From: JBBROS01 sp965217935
GTDB lineage: Bacteria; Pseudomonadota; Alphaproteobacteria; Acetobacterales; Acetobacteraceae
NCBI GenBank assembly: GCA_965217935.1
Contig: OZ244581.1
Span: 744,001-808,000 of the forward strand
Length of the DNA: 64,000 bases
Direction of reading: 5' to 3'
Shown here: positions 17,970 through 26,613 of the stretch, piece after piece
How positions within the stretch are numbered: the first letter of the stretch is position 1
How the letters are laid out: each line of letters starts with the position of its first letter
Notes under the pieces: generated by a model
What the model was told of the DNA's origin: nothing
What the model saw: the letters and a program-made list of their open reading frames with translations, nothing else
Databases searched by the model: none
Made by a program: the position numbers and the translations under genes

Positions 17970-19472
17970 ATGATCCAGCACACCGTCCAGGTCCACCCGG
18001 AATCCGACCGCCTCAAGCGCGAGGACCAGCTCGCCTGGAAGATCGCCGCCGTCGCCGCCGACCCGGTCGCCGTCGAGCCTGAGGTCGCCGAGATGATCGC
18101 GAATCGCGTCATCGACAACGCTGCCGTCGCCATCGCCGCCATCAACCGCGGCCCGGTCGCCGCCGCCCGCTCCCAGGCGCTGCGCCACCCCCGCCCGCAC
18201 GGCGCCCCCGTCTTCGGCTGCCCGCCCGAGACCCGCGTCCACGCCGAATGGGCCGCCTGGGCCAACGGCGCCGCCGTGCGCGAGCTCGACTACCACGACA
18301 CCTTCCTCGCCGCCGAGTACAGCCACCCCGGCGATAACATCCCACCCATCCTCGCCACCGCGCAGCAGCTCGGCGCCGACGGCGCGGCCCTGCTTCGCGG
18401 CCTCGCCACCGGCTACGAAGTCCAGGTCAACCTCACCCGCGCCATCTGCCTGCACAAGCACAAGATCGACCACGTCGCCCACCTCGGCCCCTCCGCTGCC
18501 GCCGGCCTCGGCACGCTTCTCGGCCTGGACACGCCCACTATCTACCAAGCGGTGCAGCAAGCCCTCCACGTCACCACCGCGACCCGGCAGAGCCGCAAGG
18601 GCGAGATCAGCTCCTGGAAAGCCTTCGCCCCCGCCCACGCCGGCAAGCTCGCCATCGAGGCGGTCGACCGCGCCATGCTCGGCGAAGGCGCCCCCAGCCC
18701 CATCTACGAAGGCGAGGACAGCGTCATCGCCTGGATGCTCGACGGCAAGCAGGCCCGCTACGTCGTCCCGCTGCCCGCACCGGGCGAGCCGAAACGCGCC
18801 ATCCTCGACACCTACACCAAGCAGCACTCCGCCGAGTACCAGAGCCAGGCCCTGATCGACCTCGCCTTCGACCTCGGCAAACGCATTTCAAACTGGGACG
18901 AGGTGCAGGAGATCGTCATCGAGGCCAGCCATCACACCCACTACGTCATCGGCACGGGCGCCAACGACCCGCAGAAGTTGGACCCCGCCGCCAGCCGCGA
19001 GACGCTCGACCACTCCATCATGTACATCGTCGCCGTCGCCCTGCAGGACGGCGAGTGGCACCACGTCCGCTCCTACCTGCCCGAACGCGCCAGCCGCCCC
19101 GATACCGTCGCCCTGTGGCACAAGATCCGCACCACCGAGGACCCAAGCTGGACCGAGCGCTACCACGCCGATGACCCGGCCGTGAAAGCCTTCGGCGGAC
19201 GCATCGAGATCCGCCTGAAAGACGGCGCCGTCATCGCCGGCGAACGCGCCGTCGCCAACGCCCACACCCTCGGCGCAACCCCCTGGACGCGCCCCGACTA
19301 CATCCGCAAGTTCGAGACCCTGACCGAAGGCGTGCTCGACCCGGCCGAGGCCCGGCGCTTCCTCGACCTCGTGCAGCAACTGCCCACCCTCAAGGCCGGC
19401 CAGCTCGCCGGGCTGAACGTGGCGCTTCCGAACGGCAAGCTGGCCACGAACGCCGCCAAGGGCATCTTTTAA
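17970..19472 (+). CDS. prpD: 2-methylcitrate dehydratase (MmgE/PrpD family)
   Basis: 500 aa, full-length MmgE/PrpD. Recognisable blocks are ANGAAVRELDYHDTF with SHPGDNIPPILA, the GYEVQVNLTRA helix, HLGPSAAAGLG and the C-terminal KFETLTEGVLDP region. It dehydrates 2-methylcitrate to 2-methyl-cis-aconitate in propionyl-CoA catabolism. GAGG precedes the ATG. prpC and prpB follow on the same strand, so the assignment is strong. Propionyl-CoA could come from the branched acyl-CoA degradation suggested by the neighbouring MaoC/SDR pair (inference). A palindromic repeat begins directly after the stop codon. Confidence 0.93.
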   Translation: MIQHTVQVHPESDRLKREDQLAWKIAAVAADPVAVEPEVAEMIANRVIDNAAVAIAAINRGPVAAARSQALRHPRPHGAPVFGCPPETRVHAEWAAWANGAAVRELDYHDTFLAAEYSHPGDNIPPILATAQQLGADGAALLRGLATGYEVQVNLTRAICLHKHKIDHVAHLGPSAAAGLGTLLGLDTPTIYQAVQQALHVTTATRQSRKGEISSWKAFAPAHAGKLAIEAVDRAMLGEGAPSPIYEGEDSVIAWMLDGKQARYVVPLPAPGEPKRAILDTYTKQHSAEYQSQALIDLAFDLGKRISNWDEVQEIVIEASHHTHYVIGTGANDPQKLDPAASRETLDHSIMYIVAVALQDGEWHHVRSYLPERASRPDTVALWHKIRTTEDPSWTERYHADDPAVKAFGGRIEIRLKDGAVIAGERAVANAHTLGATPWTRPDYIRKFETLTEGVLDPAEARRFLDLVQQLPTLKAGQLAGLNVALPNGKLATNAAKGIF

Positions 19473-19517
19473 GGGCAGCATCGGCAAGACGTGCATCGGC
19501 ACGCCGATAAGGCTGCC
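19473..19517. repeat. Single copy of dispersed palindromic repeat
   Basis: Begins at the base after the prpD stop: GGGCAGCATCGGC, GTGCATCGGCAC, GCCGATAAGGCTGCCG. Nested arms pair with one bulge. Downstream text (GAACAAAGGCTTGA, GGACGAGCCCTAAGG to about 19589) also matches the other copies. It may act as a hairpin between prpD and prpC, allowing separate expression. Confidence 0.75.
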
Positions 19518-19606
19518 GTCTGAACAAAGGCTTGAGGCGCTTGCCCGTCCCAGCGGAACCTAGCGATAAGTGTCGGACGAGCCCTAAGGAAACGGAGACA
19601 ACCCCG

Positions 19607-20752
19607 ATGAGCCAAACGCTGCCGAAACCCAAGAAATCCGTCGCCCTCTCCGGCGTCGCCGCCGGCAACACCGCGCTGTGCACCGTCGGCCGCACCGGCA
19701 ACGACCTGCACTACCGCGGCTACGACATCCTCGAGATTGCCGAGACCTGCTCCTTTGAGGAAGTGGCCCACCTCCTCGTCCACGGCCACTTTCCCAACCG
19801 CGCCGAGCTTGCCGCCTACACGGCCAAGCTGCGCGCCCTCCGCGGCCTCCCCGTCCCCGTCCGCATCACGCTCGAAGCCCTGCCCGCCGCCATGCACCCG
19901 ATGGACGTCATGCGCACCGGCGTCAGCGTGCTCGGCGGCGTGCTGCCCGAGGCGCACGACCACAACCCCCAGGGCGCGCGCGACATTGCCGACCGGCTCA
20001 TGGCCAGCCTCGGTTCCATGCTGCTCTACTGGTGGCACTGGACCCAGAACGGGCGCCGCATCGAGGTCGAGACCGAGGACGGCACCATCGCCGCCCACTT
20101 CCTCCACCTCCTGCACGGACGCCCCGCCCCGGAGAGCTGGGTCCGCGCCATGCAGACCTCGCTCAACCTGTACGCCGAGCACGAGTTCAACGCGAGCACC
20201 TTCGCCTGCCGCGTCATTGCCGGCACCGGGTCGGACATGTACAGCGCGCTCGCGGGCGGGATCGGCGCGCTGCGCGGCCCCAAGCACGGCGGCGCCAACG
20301 AGGCAGCCCTCGAAACCCAGCTCCGCTACGGCAGCGCCGGCGAGGCCGAGGCCGACATCCGCCGCCGGGTCGAGCAGAAGCAGGTGGTGATCGGCTTCGG
20401 CCACCCCGTCTACACCGTGGCCGACCCGCGCAACCAGATCATCAAGGCCGTGGCCCGCCGACTTTCGGACGAAGCCGGCAACACCCGCCTGTTCGACGTT
20501 GCCGACCGCATCGAGTCCGTCATGGCCGAGACCAAGCGGATGTTCGCCAACCTCGACTGGTTCAGCGCCGTCAGCTATCGCCAGATGCGCGTGCCCACCG
20601 CCATGTTCACCCCGCTGTTCGTCATCTCCCGCACCTCCGGCTGGGCCGCCCACGTCATCGAACAGCGCCAAGACGGCAAGATCATTCGCCCCAGCGCCAA
20701 CTACACCGGTCCCGAAGACCAGGCCTTCCAACCATTGGACCAACGCCCATGA
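19607..20752 (+). CDS. prpC: 2-methylcitrate synthase (citrate synthase family)
   Basis: 381 aa. Citrate-synthase fold with the small-enzyme N terminus (SGVAAGNTALCTVG...LHYRGYDI) typical of PrpC. Catalytic residues appear in GPKHGGANEA (His) and GFGHPVY (His), with the Asp in the C-terminal domain. It condenses propionyl-CoA with oxaloacetate. The start ATG at 19607 follows AACGGAGA. It overlaps prpB by 4 bp (ATGA). It could have citrate-synthase side activity, but the operon argues for 2-methylcitrate. Confidence 0.93.
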   Translation: MSQTLPKPKKSVALSGVAAGNTALCTVGRTGNDLHYRGYDILEIAETCSFEEVAHLLVHGHFPNRAELAAYTAKLRALRGLPVPVRITLEALPAAMHPMDVMRTGVSVLGGVLPEAHDHNPQGARDIADRLMASLGSMLLYWWHWTQNGRRIEVETEDGTIAAHFLHLLHGRPAPESWVRAMQTSLNLYAEHEFNASTFACRVIAGTGSDMYSALAGGIGALRGPKHGGANEAALETQLRYGSAGEAEADIRRRVEQKQVVIGFGHPVYTVADPRNQIIKAVARRLSDEAGNTRLFDVADRIESVMAETKRMFANLDWFSAVSYRQMRVPTAMFTPLFVISRTSGWAAHVIEQRQDGKIIRPSANYTGPEDQAFQPLDQRP

Positions 20753-21696
20753 CCTACCTCGTCGCCGCCGACCTGCCGCGCGAGCCCGCCGGCGACCGCC
20801 TCCGCGCCCTGCTCGCCCGCCCCGGCATCCTGCAGATGCCCGGCGCGCACAACGGCCTTGCCGCCCTCCAGGCCAAGGTGGCGGGGTTCGAGGCGCTCTA
20901 TCTCTCGGGCGCTGCCATGACCGCGTCGATGGGCCTGCCCGACCTCGGCGTCATCACCGTGGACGAGGTCTGCTTCTTCATCCGCCAGCTCGCCCGCTCC
21001 TCCGCACTCCCCGTCCTGGTCGATGGCGACACCGGCTACGGCGAGGCGCTGAACGCCATGCACATGGTCCGCAGCTTCGAGGACGCCGGCGCCGCCGCGG
21101 TTCATATCGAGGACCAGTTGCTGCCCAAGAAATGCGGCCACCTCAACGACAAGAAACTCGCCGACCCGCGCGACATGGCCGCCAAGGTCGCCGCCTGCGC
21201 CAAGGCCCGGCGCCACCTCATGGTCCTGGCCCGCACCGACGCCGCTGCCAGCGAGGGCCTCGACGCCGCAATCGCCCGCGCCCAGCTTTACTTGGAGGCC
21301 GGCGCAGACGCCATCTTCCCCGAGGCCCTGCACAACGCCGAGATGTTCCGCGAGTTCGCCCGCCGCCTGCCCGGCGTCCCGCTGCTGGCCAACATGACCG
21401 AGTTCGGCCGAACGCCCTTCTTCACCGCCGCCGAGTTCGAGCAGATGGGCTACCGCATGGTGATCTGGCCCGTCAGCTCCCTTCGCGTCGCGGCCAAGGC
21501 CACCGAGCAGCTTTACGCCGCCATCAAGCGCGACGGCGGCACGCAGAACCAGATCGACGCGATGCAGACCCGCAAGGAACTCTACGCCGCCATCGACTAC
21601 CACGGCTATGAAGCCCTCGACGCCTCCCTGGTCGCGACAGTCACGCCGGAGGGGATGCCGCAACGCGCCGCCGGGGTGCGCCACGTCCGAGACTGA
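20749..21696 (+). CDS. prpB: Methylisocitrate lyase (ICL/PEP mutase family)
   Basis: 315 aa. It carries the superfamily catalytic loop PKKCGHLNDKKL around residue 125, the metal-binding VDGDTGYGEA and VHIEDQLLPKK. It splits 2-methylisocitrate into pyruvate and succinate, closing the 2-methylcitrate cycle with prpC and prpD. The aconitase step (AcnB or AcnD/PrpF) is not in this window. It ends convergently against the vapC toxin gene with no gap. Confidence 0.92.
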   Translation: MTYLVAADLPREPAGDRLRALLARPGILQMPGAHNGLAALQAKVAGFEALYLSGAAMTASMGLPDLGVITVDEVCFFIRQLARSSALPVLVDGDTGYGEALNAMHMVRSFEDAGAAAVHIEDQLLPKKCGHLNDKKLADPRDMAAKVAACAKARRHLMVLARTDAAASEGLDAAIARAQLYLEAGADAIFPEALHNAEMFREFARRLPGVPLLANMTEFGRTPFFTAAEFEQMGYRMVIWPVSSLRVAAKATEQLYAAIKRDGGTQNQIDAMQTRKELYAAIDYHGYEALDASLVATVTPEGMPQRAAGVRHVRD

Positions 21697-22089
21697 TTAC
21701 AACAGCTCCACCCGCGCGCCATGTCCGGCGGCGCGCGACAGCCACCCGTCACGGGTGACCAACGGCGCTTCGAGCGCTTCCGCGAGCGCCACATACATCG
21801 TGTCGTAAGCAGTCAGGTTATGCCGCAACGCCCAGGCCCGCGGCAGCAGGAACTCGTGCGGATACCGCTGCAGCGGGAAATCCGTGAGGTCGCTGAGGGC
21901 CTCCCGCCCCCGTTCCGCCCGGATCTCGCCCGCAGTCTCATACCGACGCAAGACCTGCGCGATCTCGGCATCGAGCAAATGCGGCGCATGCAGCCGCGCG
22001 CCCGAACTGAACAGCCGGTCCTGCACGACGACCGACGCCGGCGTCCGAAGCAGGACCTCGAGCAACGCCGAAGCGTCGACGACGATCAC
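21697..22089 (-). CDS. VapC-type PIN-domain toxin
   Basis: 130 aa PIN domain with the acidic active-site set: Asp5 in VVDASALL, Asp40/Glu42 in LLDAEIAQVL, Asp96 in AYDTMYVALAE and Asp114 in TRDGWL. Such proteins are Mg-dependent ribonucleases that cut tRNA, rRNA or mRNA. Its start overlaps the antitoxin stop by 4 bp, the usual coupled arrangement with the antitoxin first. All catalytic residues are present, so the toxin looks active. Confidence 0.9.
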   Translation of the reverse strand: MIVVDASALLEVLLRTPASVVVQDRLFSSGARLHAPHLLDAEIAQVLRRYETAGEIRAERGREALSDLTDFPLQRYPHEFLLPRAWALRHNLTAYDTMYVALAEALEAPLVTRDGWLSRAAGHGARVELL

Positions 22090-22316
22090 CGTCCATCGCG
22101 CTCGGCGCGCACGGCCTCCGCGGGCTCAGTGGCAAGCTCGGTCGCCGACCGCCGGGCCAGCCGCTCACGCAGCTCCTCGATCGTCGGCCGTTCAGCGGCC
22201 TCTCGAATCCCGTCGAGCAAGTAGTCGGACAAGGACAGCCCGGCCAGCGCCGCACGAGATTTCAACCGCCGATGCAGCGCGTCGGGGACATTCCGTATCT
22301 GAACCATCGTCGGCAT
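22086..22316 (-). CDS. FitA/VapB-like ribbon-helix-helix antitoxin
   Basis: 76 aa. N-terminal ribbon-helix-helix DNA-binding domain (VQIRNVPDALHRRLKSRAAL followed by GLSLSDYLL), typical of FitA/Phd-independent VapB antitoxins. The charged C-terminal tail (from about 45) would wrap the toxin. It is expected to repress its own promoter, which should lie in the short gap before the divergent GH15 gene (22317-22464). That gap is visibly AT-richer than its surroundings. Confidence 0.88.
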   Translation of the reverse strand: MPTMVQIRNVPDALHRRLKSRAALAGLSLSDYLLDGIREAAERPTIEELRERLARRSATELATEPAEAVRAERDGR

Positions 22317-22464
22317 GCTCGAAAGATATAACCATGCGCGTCACATGCAAACTCTGATCTTCCATCATAGCCCCGCATTAAACTGGCCGCCCGCTCCACG
22401 GAAACGATCCTTTGTCCCCGACAAACGCTAACCAACAAGCCCACGCCGAAGGACAGCGCCCCCG

Positions 22465-24234
22465 ATGAGCACCCCCCTGGAACACTACGCCATGATCGGC
22501 GACGGCGAGACCGTCGCCCTGCTCGACCGCGACGGTTCCATCGACTGGCTCTGCTGGCCCCGCTTCGACAGCGACGCCTGCCTCGCCGCCCTCCTCGGCG
22601 GCCCCGACCACGGCCGCTGGTCCATCGCCCCCGCCGCCCAGATCACCAAGCGCGCCCGCCACTACCAGACCGACACCCTGGTAATGGAAACCGACCTCCA
22701 CACCGAGACCGGCGCCGTCCGCCTCATCGATTTCATGCCCAGGCGCGACGGTCCCTCCTCCCTCATTCGCATCGTCACCGGCCTGCACGGCCGCGTCCCG
22801 ATGCAGATGGACCTCGCCCTCCGCTTCGACTACGGCGCCATGCCGCCCTGGACCGAACCGGCCGCACGCCGCTTCACCGCCCGCATCGGCCCCGACGTCA
22901 TCGCCCTGCACGCCCCCGTCGACCTGACGTGGCAGCAGCAACGCTCCGGGGCTCGCTTCGACGTCCACGAGGGCGAACGCCTCCCCTTCATCCTGCGCTA
23001 TGCCCAGGCCGACCAGCCCGACCCTCCCCCCATCGACACCGAAGCCGCCCTTTACGCCACCCAGCAATTCTGGAGCGGCTGGATCAGCCGCTTCGACGAC
23101 TCCCGCACCAAGTGGCCCGGCCAGGTCCGCCGCTCCCTCCTCACCCTCAAGGCCCTCGTGCACCAGCCCTCCGGCGGCCTCATCGCCGCCCCCACCACCT
23201 CCTTGCCCGAAGCCCCCGGCGGCTCGATGAACTGGGACTACCGCTTCTGCTGGCTCCGCGACGCCGCCTTCACCATCAGCGCCCTCGTCAACGCCGGCTA
23301 CACCGACGAGGCCGGGCGCTGGCGCGACTGGCTGCTCCGCGCCATCGCCGGCAAGCCCGAACAGGTCCGCATCATGTACCGCATCGACGGCGGGCGACGC
23401 CTCAACGAGTGGCAGGTCGATCTCCCCGGCTGGCGCCACGCCCGCCCCGTTCGCATCGGCAACGCCGCCGCGACGCAGCATCAAGTCGACGTTTTCGGCG
23501 AAGTCATGCACGCCCTCCACCTCGCCCGCCGCGCCGGCCTGCCCATCACCGAGCACCAGAAAGCCACCGCCCGCACCGTCGCCCGCCACCTGATGCAGGT
23601 CTGGAGCAGCAGGGGCTCCGGCATCTGGGAGTCCCGCGCCGAGCTTCGCCAGTACACCTACTCCAAAGCCGTCGCCTGGGCCGGCCTGCAGGACTTCCGC
23701 AATAGCCCGTCCAGCGACGACGACCCGCAATTCATGTCGGACCTCGCCGCCCACGCCGACGCAATCCGCGCCCAGGTCCTGCGCGACGGCTGGAACGAAG
23801 GCCTTGGCCGCTTCACCACCTACTACGGCGGCCAATCCCTCGACGCGAGCCTCCTCCTCATGCCCCTCGTCGGCTTCCTCCCCGCCACCGATCCCCGCAT
23901 GGCCGCCACCATCGGCGCCATCGGCCGCGAGCTCAGCGAGGGCGGCCTGATCCGCCGCAACGCGCCCAGCGCCGAAGGCCCCAACGAAGGCGCCTTCCTC
24001 GCCTGCTCCTGCTGGATGGCCGACTGCCTGCGCCAGCAAGGCAAGATGGACCAGGCCGAAGCCCAGTTCGAACGAGTCCTCGCCGTCGCCAACGACGTCG
24101 GCCTGCTCAGCGAGGAGTACGACGTCCCGGGCCAGCACCTCTCCGGCAACTTCCCCCAGGCGTTGACCCATCTCGCCGTCGTCAACACCGCCTTGGGCCT
24201 CTGCGGCCCGGTGCTGCACCTTGGATCTGGCTAG
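22465..24234 (+). CDS. Glycoside hydrolase family 15 protein (glucoamylase/trehalase-like)
   Basis: 589 aa. N-terminal beta-sandwich (MIGDGETVALLDRDGSIDWLCWPRFDS) then an (alpha/alpha)6 barrel with NWDYRFCWLRDAAFT, the region NEWQVDLPGW and the C-terminal catalytic segment EGPNEGAFLACSCWMADCL. This layout fits bacterial cytosolic GH15 enzymes that release glucose from trehalose or maltodextrins. No signal peptide. The last codons (LGSG then TAG) fall inside the palindromic block at 24223-24302, so the natural C terminus may have been altered slightly. Confidence 0.9.
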   Translation: MSTPLEHYAMIGDGETVALLDRDGSIDWLCWPRFDSDACLAALLGGPDHGRWSIAPAAQITKRARHYQTDTLVMETDLHTETGAVRLIDFMPRRDGPSSLIRIVTGLHGRVPMQMDLALRFDYGAMPPWTEPAARRFTARIGPDVIALHAPVDLTWQQQRSGARFDVHEGERLPFILRYAQADQPDPPPIDTEAALYATQQFWSGWISRFDDSRTKWPGQVRRSLLTLKALVHQPSGGLIAAPTTSLPEAPGGSMNWDYRFCWLRDAAFTISALVNAGYTDEAGRWRDWLLRAIAGKPEQVRIMYRIDGGRRLNEWQVDLPGWRHARPVRIGNAAATQHQVDVFGEVMHALHLARRAGLPITEHQKATARTVARHLMQVWSSRGSGIWESRAELRQYTYSKAVAWAGLQDFRNSPSSDDDPQFMSDLAAHADAIRAQVLRDGWNEGLGRFTTYYGGQSLDASLLLMPLVGFLPATDPRMAATIGAIGRELSEGGLIRRNAPSAEGPNEGAFLACSCWMADCLRQQGKMDQAEAQFERVLAVANDVGLLSEEYDVPGQHLSGNFPQALTHLAVVNTALGLCGPVLHLGSG

Positions 24235-24302
24235 TCTGCAATCGCCCTGACTGGAAACAGCTAGGGCGTCAATTGCCAGACCAGGAAAAGCTAGATCCGT
24301 AT
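24223..24302. repeat. Imperfect palindromic block at left edge of the transposon target
   Basis: GGATCTGGCTAG...GCAATCGCCCTGAC is mirrored imperfectly by CTAGGGCGTCAATTGC...CCAG...GCTAGATCC. The last eight bases (24295-24302, ATCCGTAT) are the left copy of the transposon target duplication. Related words (GATCTGG, ATTGCCCTGAC) recur at 41957-41985, and CGCCCTGAC recurs in the hairpin at 28381-28389. It therefore appears to be one half of a palindromic repeat that the transposon interrupted. Confidence 0.6.
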
Positions 24303-24430
24303 CGGTATTATGTCGCACCCGCCACCACGGCGGCGTGTCACCCGCTTCGCCCGCGGCCTACGGTTCGCGCGTCAGTCCGGCCCGGTCGGACGGGGGGTGA
24401 GGCGTGATGGGCGCATACCTTGCTGAAATC

Positions 24431-25216
24431 CTAAAAGAAGTCTTGCAGCCAATCCGGCCACCAAGAACTGTTGGTAATTGGACTCGCATTGGAAACCGAC
24501 TGATTGTAGTACTCATTGCATCTCTGGGCTTCAACACTTCCGTTCTTTTCAGCCCAGTAAACGCAAGTGTCCACCCAGTTGACCTCTTTAAAGATGTCAC
24601 TATAGCAATATCGAGAGATAAAGATAATGCGGGCCGGTCCAGCCATTATGAGGTCCGCTTGGGACTTGTTTGCAGAGAAGCTAGAATTGATTGTATAGGT
24701 CGCCTCTTTCCCGATTGTCTCTCCTGCTTCAGAAGAGGCGCAAGCTGGCGGATATCGCTTTACCGCATTCTCGTTCGTAAAAAAGAAGAACTCGCCTTCA
24801 GGTTGCCCTTGGTAAGGAATGCCGCGTCCCTGGTAAACGGGAGTGTTGCCAACGTTCTGATATTTGATCGTAAGGCCAACAGGTTTTCCGACTTCAAAAG
24901 GAGTGACGGTTTCAACGTTGGCGATAACATATGGCCTGAGTTGCGCTCGTTCTTGGTCCTGAATGACAATGAACTGCTGCCCAGACAAGCGGACTATAGC
25001 AAGGGTGAGGAGCGTATACAGCCATACAGCAATCGCAGTGCCCTTTTCCCATCTGGATTTCGACGCCTGATCGCGGTCATATTGATGCCAGCGGCTTTGG
25101 CTCTCTTGTATAAAAGCCTGAAGTTCCGAGTGCCTCATTTCGGCTTCTTTGCTCTCAGCTGGTGCATCGGAGCTGTCGCCACCCTTCTCTTCGTTTCCTC
25201 CATTGTCAGATGACAA
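24431..25216 (-). CDS. Single-pass membrane protein of unknown function (transposon cargo)
   Basis: 261 aa. I do not recognise a named family. Residues 1-58 are hydrophilic and acidic, then Lys/Arg-rich (DRDQASKSRWEKG). One membrane helix is at about 59-79 (GTAIAVWLYTLLTLAIVRLSG). The remaining 180 residues look like a soluble extracytoplasmic or cytoplasmic domain with several Cys and Trp. This resembles hypothetical membrane proteins common in mobile DNA. Base composition is about 45-50% GC by eye, unlike the chromosome. It starts 12 bp after the DUF6471 stop, so the two are probably cotranscribed. Confidence 0.7.
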   Translation of the reverse strand: MSSDNGGNEEKGGDSSDAPAESKEAEMRHSELQAFIQESQSRWHQYDRDQASKSRWEKGTAIAVWLYTLLTLAIVRLSGQQFIVIQDQERAQLRPYVIANVETVTPFEVGKPVGLTIKYQNVGNTPVYQGRGIPYQGQPEGEFFFFTNENAVKRYPPACASSEAGETIGKEATYTINSSFSANKSQADLIMAGPARIIFISRYCYSDIFKEVNWVDTCVYWAEKNGSVEAQRCNEYYNQSVSNASPITNSSWWPDWLQDFF

Positions 25217-25228
25217 CCGCTTGCTCCT

Positions 25229-25489
25229 TTAGGTGTTCTCAAGCGTAATCGACTTGCATCCAATTGCTTCCAAGCACTGCAAGAAGAACACGGCAGTAAA
25301 TTTGCCTCGCGCGATCTTGTTGCGCATATTTACCGGGGTGTCATGCACGCCGAGCGCAGCAAGCCGCTCCGATAATCCGTCATAACTAACCCCTCGTCGC
25401 ACCATCTCGGTTCGTATCATGCGCTTCGCGTGGTCTGCCCATTCGTCCTCGCTCCTGATGGCCTCTGCTTGCATCGCCATACCCCTCAA
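25229..25489 (-). CDS. DUF6471-like small protein
   Basis: 86 aa. It has the pattern of DUF6471 proteins: W..HAKRMIRTEMVRRGVSYDGLSERLAALG followed by N...KIARGKFTAVFFLQCLEAIG. The helix-turn-helix-like arrangement suggests a DNA-binding or regulatory role, but no function is established. It lies divergent from the transposase with a palindrome in the shared gap, which would suit a repressor of transposition (inference). The start is ATG at 25489; the ATG two codons inward in MRGMAMQAE is an alternative. Confidence 0.75.
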   Translation of the reverse strand: MRGMAMQAEAIRSEDEWADHAKRMIRTEMVRRGVSYDGLSERLAALGVHDTPVNMRNKIARGKFTAVFFLQCLEAIGCKSITLENT

Positions 25490-25524
25490 AAGATGCGAAC
25501 GCCACCATAGACGTTACTTTTGCC

Positions 25525-25572
25525 ATTGACAACGATGCCAGTATATCATCATATGCGTTACGCAAGTAACGC
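25525..25572 (+). promoter_or_regulatory. Candidate transposase promoter and palindromic operator
   Basis: TTGACA occurs at about 25527, followed by AT-rich ATATCATCATATG, a possible -35/-10 pair. The palindrome GCGTTAC-gcaa-GTAACGC (25555-25572) sits between it and the transposase ribosome site (GGAG). The arms are perfect over 7 bp. Its placement suggests an operator, perhaps for the divergent DUF6471 protein. Binding is inference. Confidence 0.5.
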
Positions 25573-25584
25573 AGGAGATGGCAG

Positions 25585-26565
25585 ATGTCCCAGCACTTCC
25601 TCCTTTCCAGCAAGGCTCGCTCGCTCTCCCTGGCGTCGGTGTTCCGCATGGCGGACGACAAGGCCGAGACGCTGTTCGCCGGCCTGCGCTGGCCCGAGAC
25701 GGACGGCAAGGCGGTCTGCCCGCACTGCGGCTGCCCGACCTGCTACGAGGCCCGCCGCCCCTCGGGCGCGTTGCGGTTCCGCTGCAAGGCGTGCCGCAAG
25801 GATTTCAGCCTCACCAGCGGCACGCTGTTCGCCTTCCACAAGCTGCCCTTGCAGACCTACCTCGCTGCCATCGTGATCTTCTGCAACGAGGTCAAGGGCA
25901 AGTCGGCGCTCGCCCTCTCCCGCGATTTCGACGTGCAATACAAGACCGCCTGGGTGCTGGCGCACAAGCTGCGCGAGGCGATGGCGACCGAAGTGAAAGG
26001 CTACAAGCTCGGCGGCGAGGGCAAGGCGGTGGAGGTGGATGGGGCCTACTTCGGCGGCTACGTGAAGCCGGCCAACCACAAGGAGAACCGCCGGGATCGC
26101 CGCCTGGCCCGCAACCAGACTGGCAAGCGGCAGTGCGTCGTCGTGATTCGCGAGCGCGACGGGTTTGTGATGCCGTCAGCCTTCCCCACGGAAGGTTCGG
26201 CGCTCGCCTACATCCGCAACCACGTCGCCGCCGGCACCGAGGTCCACGCCGACGAGGCGAATAGCTGGAACGACTTGCACGGGCATTACGTGGTGAAGCG
26301 CATCAACCACCAGCTCGCCTACAGCGACGGCAACGCTTGCACCAACGGCGCGGAGAGCTTCTTTAGCCGCCTGCGCCGAGCGGAGCGTGGGCACCACCAC
26401 CACATCGCGGGCGTCTATCTGGCCCGCTACGCGCAAGAGAGCGCGTGGCGTGAGGGTCATCGCGGCGATGACAACGGCGCGCAGGTTTGCCGAGTGACCG
26501 GGCTGGCGTTGGCATCTCGACCTAGCGTGGATTTCTGCGGCTACTGGCAGCGGTCAGCCGTTTGA
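25585..26565 (+). CDS. IS1595-family transposase (ISXO2-like DDE)
   Basis: 326 aa, intact. An N-terminal zinc ribbon (Cys45, Cys48, Cys67, Cys70) is followed by the DDE core: Asp152 in EVDGAYFGG, Asp223 in HADEANSW and Glu257 in TNGAESFFSRLRR. These are the marks of IS1595/ISXO2 transposases. It has chromosome-like GC, unlike the flanking cargo. The start follows GGAG after a palindrome. A small gene with a strong ribosome site follows 48 bp downstream. It should act on the ends at 24303 and 28372. Confidence 0.93.
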   Translation: MSQHFLLSSKARSLSLASVFRMADDKAETLFAGLRWPETDGKAVCPHCGCPTCYEARRPSGALRFRCKACRKDFSLTSGTLFAFHKLPLQTYLAAIVIFCNEVKGKSALALSRDFDVQYKTAWVLAHKLREAMATEVKGYKLGGEGKAVEVDGAYFGGYVKPANHKENRRDRRLARNQTGKRQCVVVIRERDGFVMPSAFPTEGSALAYIRNHVAAGTEVHADEANSWNDLHGHYVVKRINHQLAYSDGNACTNGAESFFSRLRRAERGHHHHIAGVYLARYAQESAWREGHRGDDNGAQVCRVTGLALASRPSVDFCGYWQRSAV

Positions 26566-26613
26566 CACGTTGCTTGCCACCCGCCATCGTTCAATGATCG
26601 AACAGGAGGCAGC

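Noticed and set aside
17525..18265. Minus-strand frame with a 21-residue repeat (AGAALSL/ADAALNL...)
   Set aside because: The repeat is the translation of the 63-bp palindromic array and runs antisense into prpD; no ribosome site or family resemblance.
24404..25213. 269-aa open frame on the plus strand
   Set aside because: It mirrors the minus-strand membrane protein. The minus frame has a sensible membrane helix, composition and coupling to DUF6471, while the plus frame has none.
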